A stretch of 60,000 nt of DNA from the NCBI RefSeq assembly GCF_030272615.1, contig NC_081406.1, positions 168,786,361-168,846,360 of the forward strand, in the 5' to 3' direction. Origin of the DNA: Cryptomeria japonica (lineage: Eukaryota; Streptophyta; Pinopsida; Cupressales; Cupressaceae). Position numbers and translations under genes: made by a program. Shown piece by piece: positions 59,109 through 60,000 of the stretch (its first letter is position 1; every line of letters starts with the position of its first letter). The notes beneath the pieces were generated by a model that saw only the letters and a program-made list of their open reading frames with translations, was not told the DNA's origin and did not search any database.

Positions 59109-60000
59109 CTACCGTGGGGGTACGGCCCCGAGCCAATCTCTGAGATATTCAAAAGTCTCCTTAGGCAGAGGTTTAGTAAAGATATCTACAATCTGCTCTT
59201 TAGTATTCACATAAACTAGTTTTATCTCCTTTGCTTCAACATTTTCCCTTAGAAAATTTAGTTTGATAGAAACATGTTTGGTTTTAGAATGTAATACCAG
59301 ATTCTTAGATATATCAATTGCTACAGTGTTATCACAATAGATAGTAATAGGTTCCTTGCATTTTACCATTATGTCTTTCAACATTTGCTTAAGCCCTAGT
59401 ACTTGTGTATAGTTAGTTGCTACTGCAACATATTCTGATTCTGCTGTTGATAAAAATGTACAACTTTTTTTCTTACTCAACCAAGAAACTAATCTGTTTC
59501 CAAGAAAGAATGCTCCGTCGATGGTGCTTTTTCTATCATCCACATCTCCTACCCAATTTGCATATGTGTATGCACATAATTCAAAGTTTTCATCTCTAGG
59601 ATACCATAATCCAAGATTTATAGTGCCTTGTAAGTACTGAAAAATCCTTTTTACTGTTGACTCATGATTTTCTCTAGGATTACTTTTAAATCTTGAAACA
59701 ATACATACTACATTCATAATATCAGGTCTGGTTTGTGTCAAATACACTAAACCTCCTATCATAGATTTGTATCTAGTTGGATTAACAAGTGTAGATTCAT
59801 CCCTTAGTGATAATTTTTCATTTGTTGTCATAGGTGTGCTTACCGGTTTAGAGTTCTCCATCCCGAATTTCTTTAGTAACTCTTTTAGGTACTTGGATTG
59901 ACTCAAGAATATACCTTTATAAGTCTCTAAAATCTATAATCCTAAAAATAATTTTATTTCTCCAATAATAGACATTTCAAATTCTTGTTGCATTTTAATA
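59109..60000 (-). pseudogene. copia E RT C-terminus and RNase H
   Basis: The 265-codon run 59906-59109 is the longest undamaged copia RNase H region here and ends at a normal stop. Motifs: RYKSMIGGLVYLTQTRPDI, VKRIFQYLQGTINLGLWYP, DDRKSTIDGAFFLGNRLVSW, STAESEYVA, IYCDNTVAI and EQIVDIFTKPLPK. The active-site TDADW reads TYANW, so both acids of this motif are replaced. A TAG at 59934 interrupts the upstream LFLGL...ILET region. The frame is open from there to the right edge. Confidence 0.9.

Larger units (their letters stand above)
57677..60000 (-). mobile_element. Ty1/copia element E, 3' part
   Basis: 3' LTR (57677-58723), polypurine tract, untranslated tail and C-terminal pol on the minus strand; the rest lies right of the window. 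It inserted in gypsy-2 integrase; the left flank CAAGC is the expected target duplication. Same LTR family as solo LTR D. Confidence 0.88.

Overview
This window is plant nuclear DNA made almost entirely of decayed, nested LTR retrotransposons. I found no host gene, tRNA, rRNA or CRISPR array. Plant origin follows from plant-type Ty1/copia and Ty3/gypsy polyproteins, primer sites matching initiator-methionine tRNA, a chromodomain chromovirus and a hAT-like MITE. The density, nesting and age suggest a very large genome, possibly a gymnosperm; that last step is a guess.

Layout. 1-4249: 3' part of a gypsy-like element (plus strand) with a G-patch ORF and a 1.66 kb LTR; it cuts into the next element. 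4250-8426: an LTR element whose only ORF is a long gag-like/coiled-coil protein without pol. 8970-10195: minus-strand copia gag. 10196-12483: two LTRs head to tail. 12806-25926: an old minus-strand LTR, broken by a MITE, by a solo LTR that itself contains a complete 7.28 kb copia element, and by a second MITE that contains another solo LTR. 25927-32630: AT-rich spacer, two LTRs and a truncated copia tail. 33554-40985: a full-length chromovirus with dead ORFs. 41705-43140: a solo LTR with a perfect target duplication. 45194-57676: a second gypsy element with a duplicated 5' LTR, interrupted in gag by a copia element that carries its own solo LTR. 57677-60000: 3' end of another minus-strand copia, inserted in the gypsy integrase.

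Target-site duplications support most of this order: GTGAT (copia 15643-22926), ACAAA (solo LTR 13419-23248), CAGTA (solo LTR 41705-43140), AAGTCCAA (MITE 13055-13346), and imperfect ones elsewhere.

No element looks autonomous. Polyproteins are broken by frameshifts and stops. Most stops are TAG, often where the family normally has glutamine, and the changes fit C-to-T decay of methylated cytosine. The copia-type LTRs share a palindromic motif near their start, a C-tract just before their end, and a GTTTTTCCC block. The pol-less element at 4250-8426 shares these, so it was probably moved by copia enzymes supplied in trans. It is the best candidate here for something little described.
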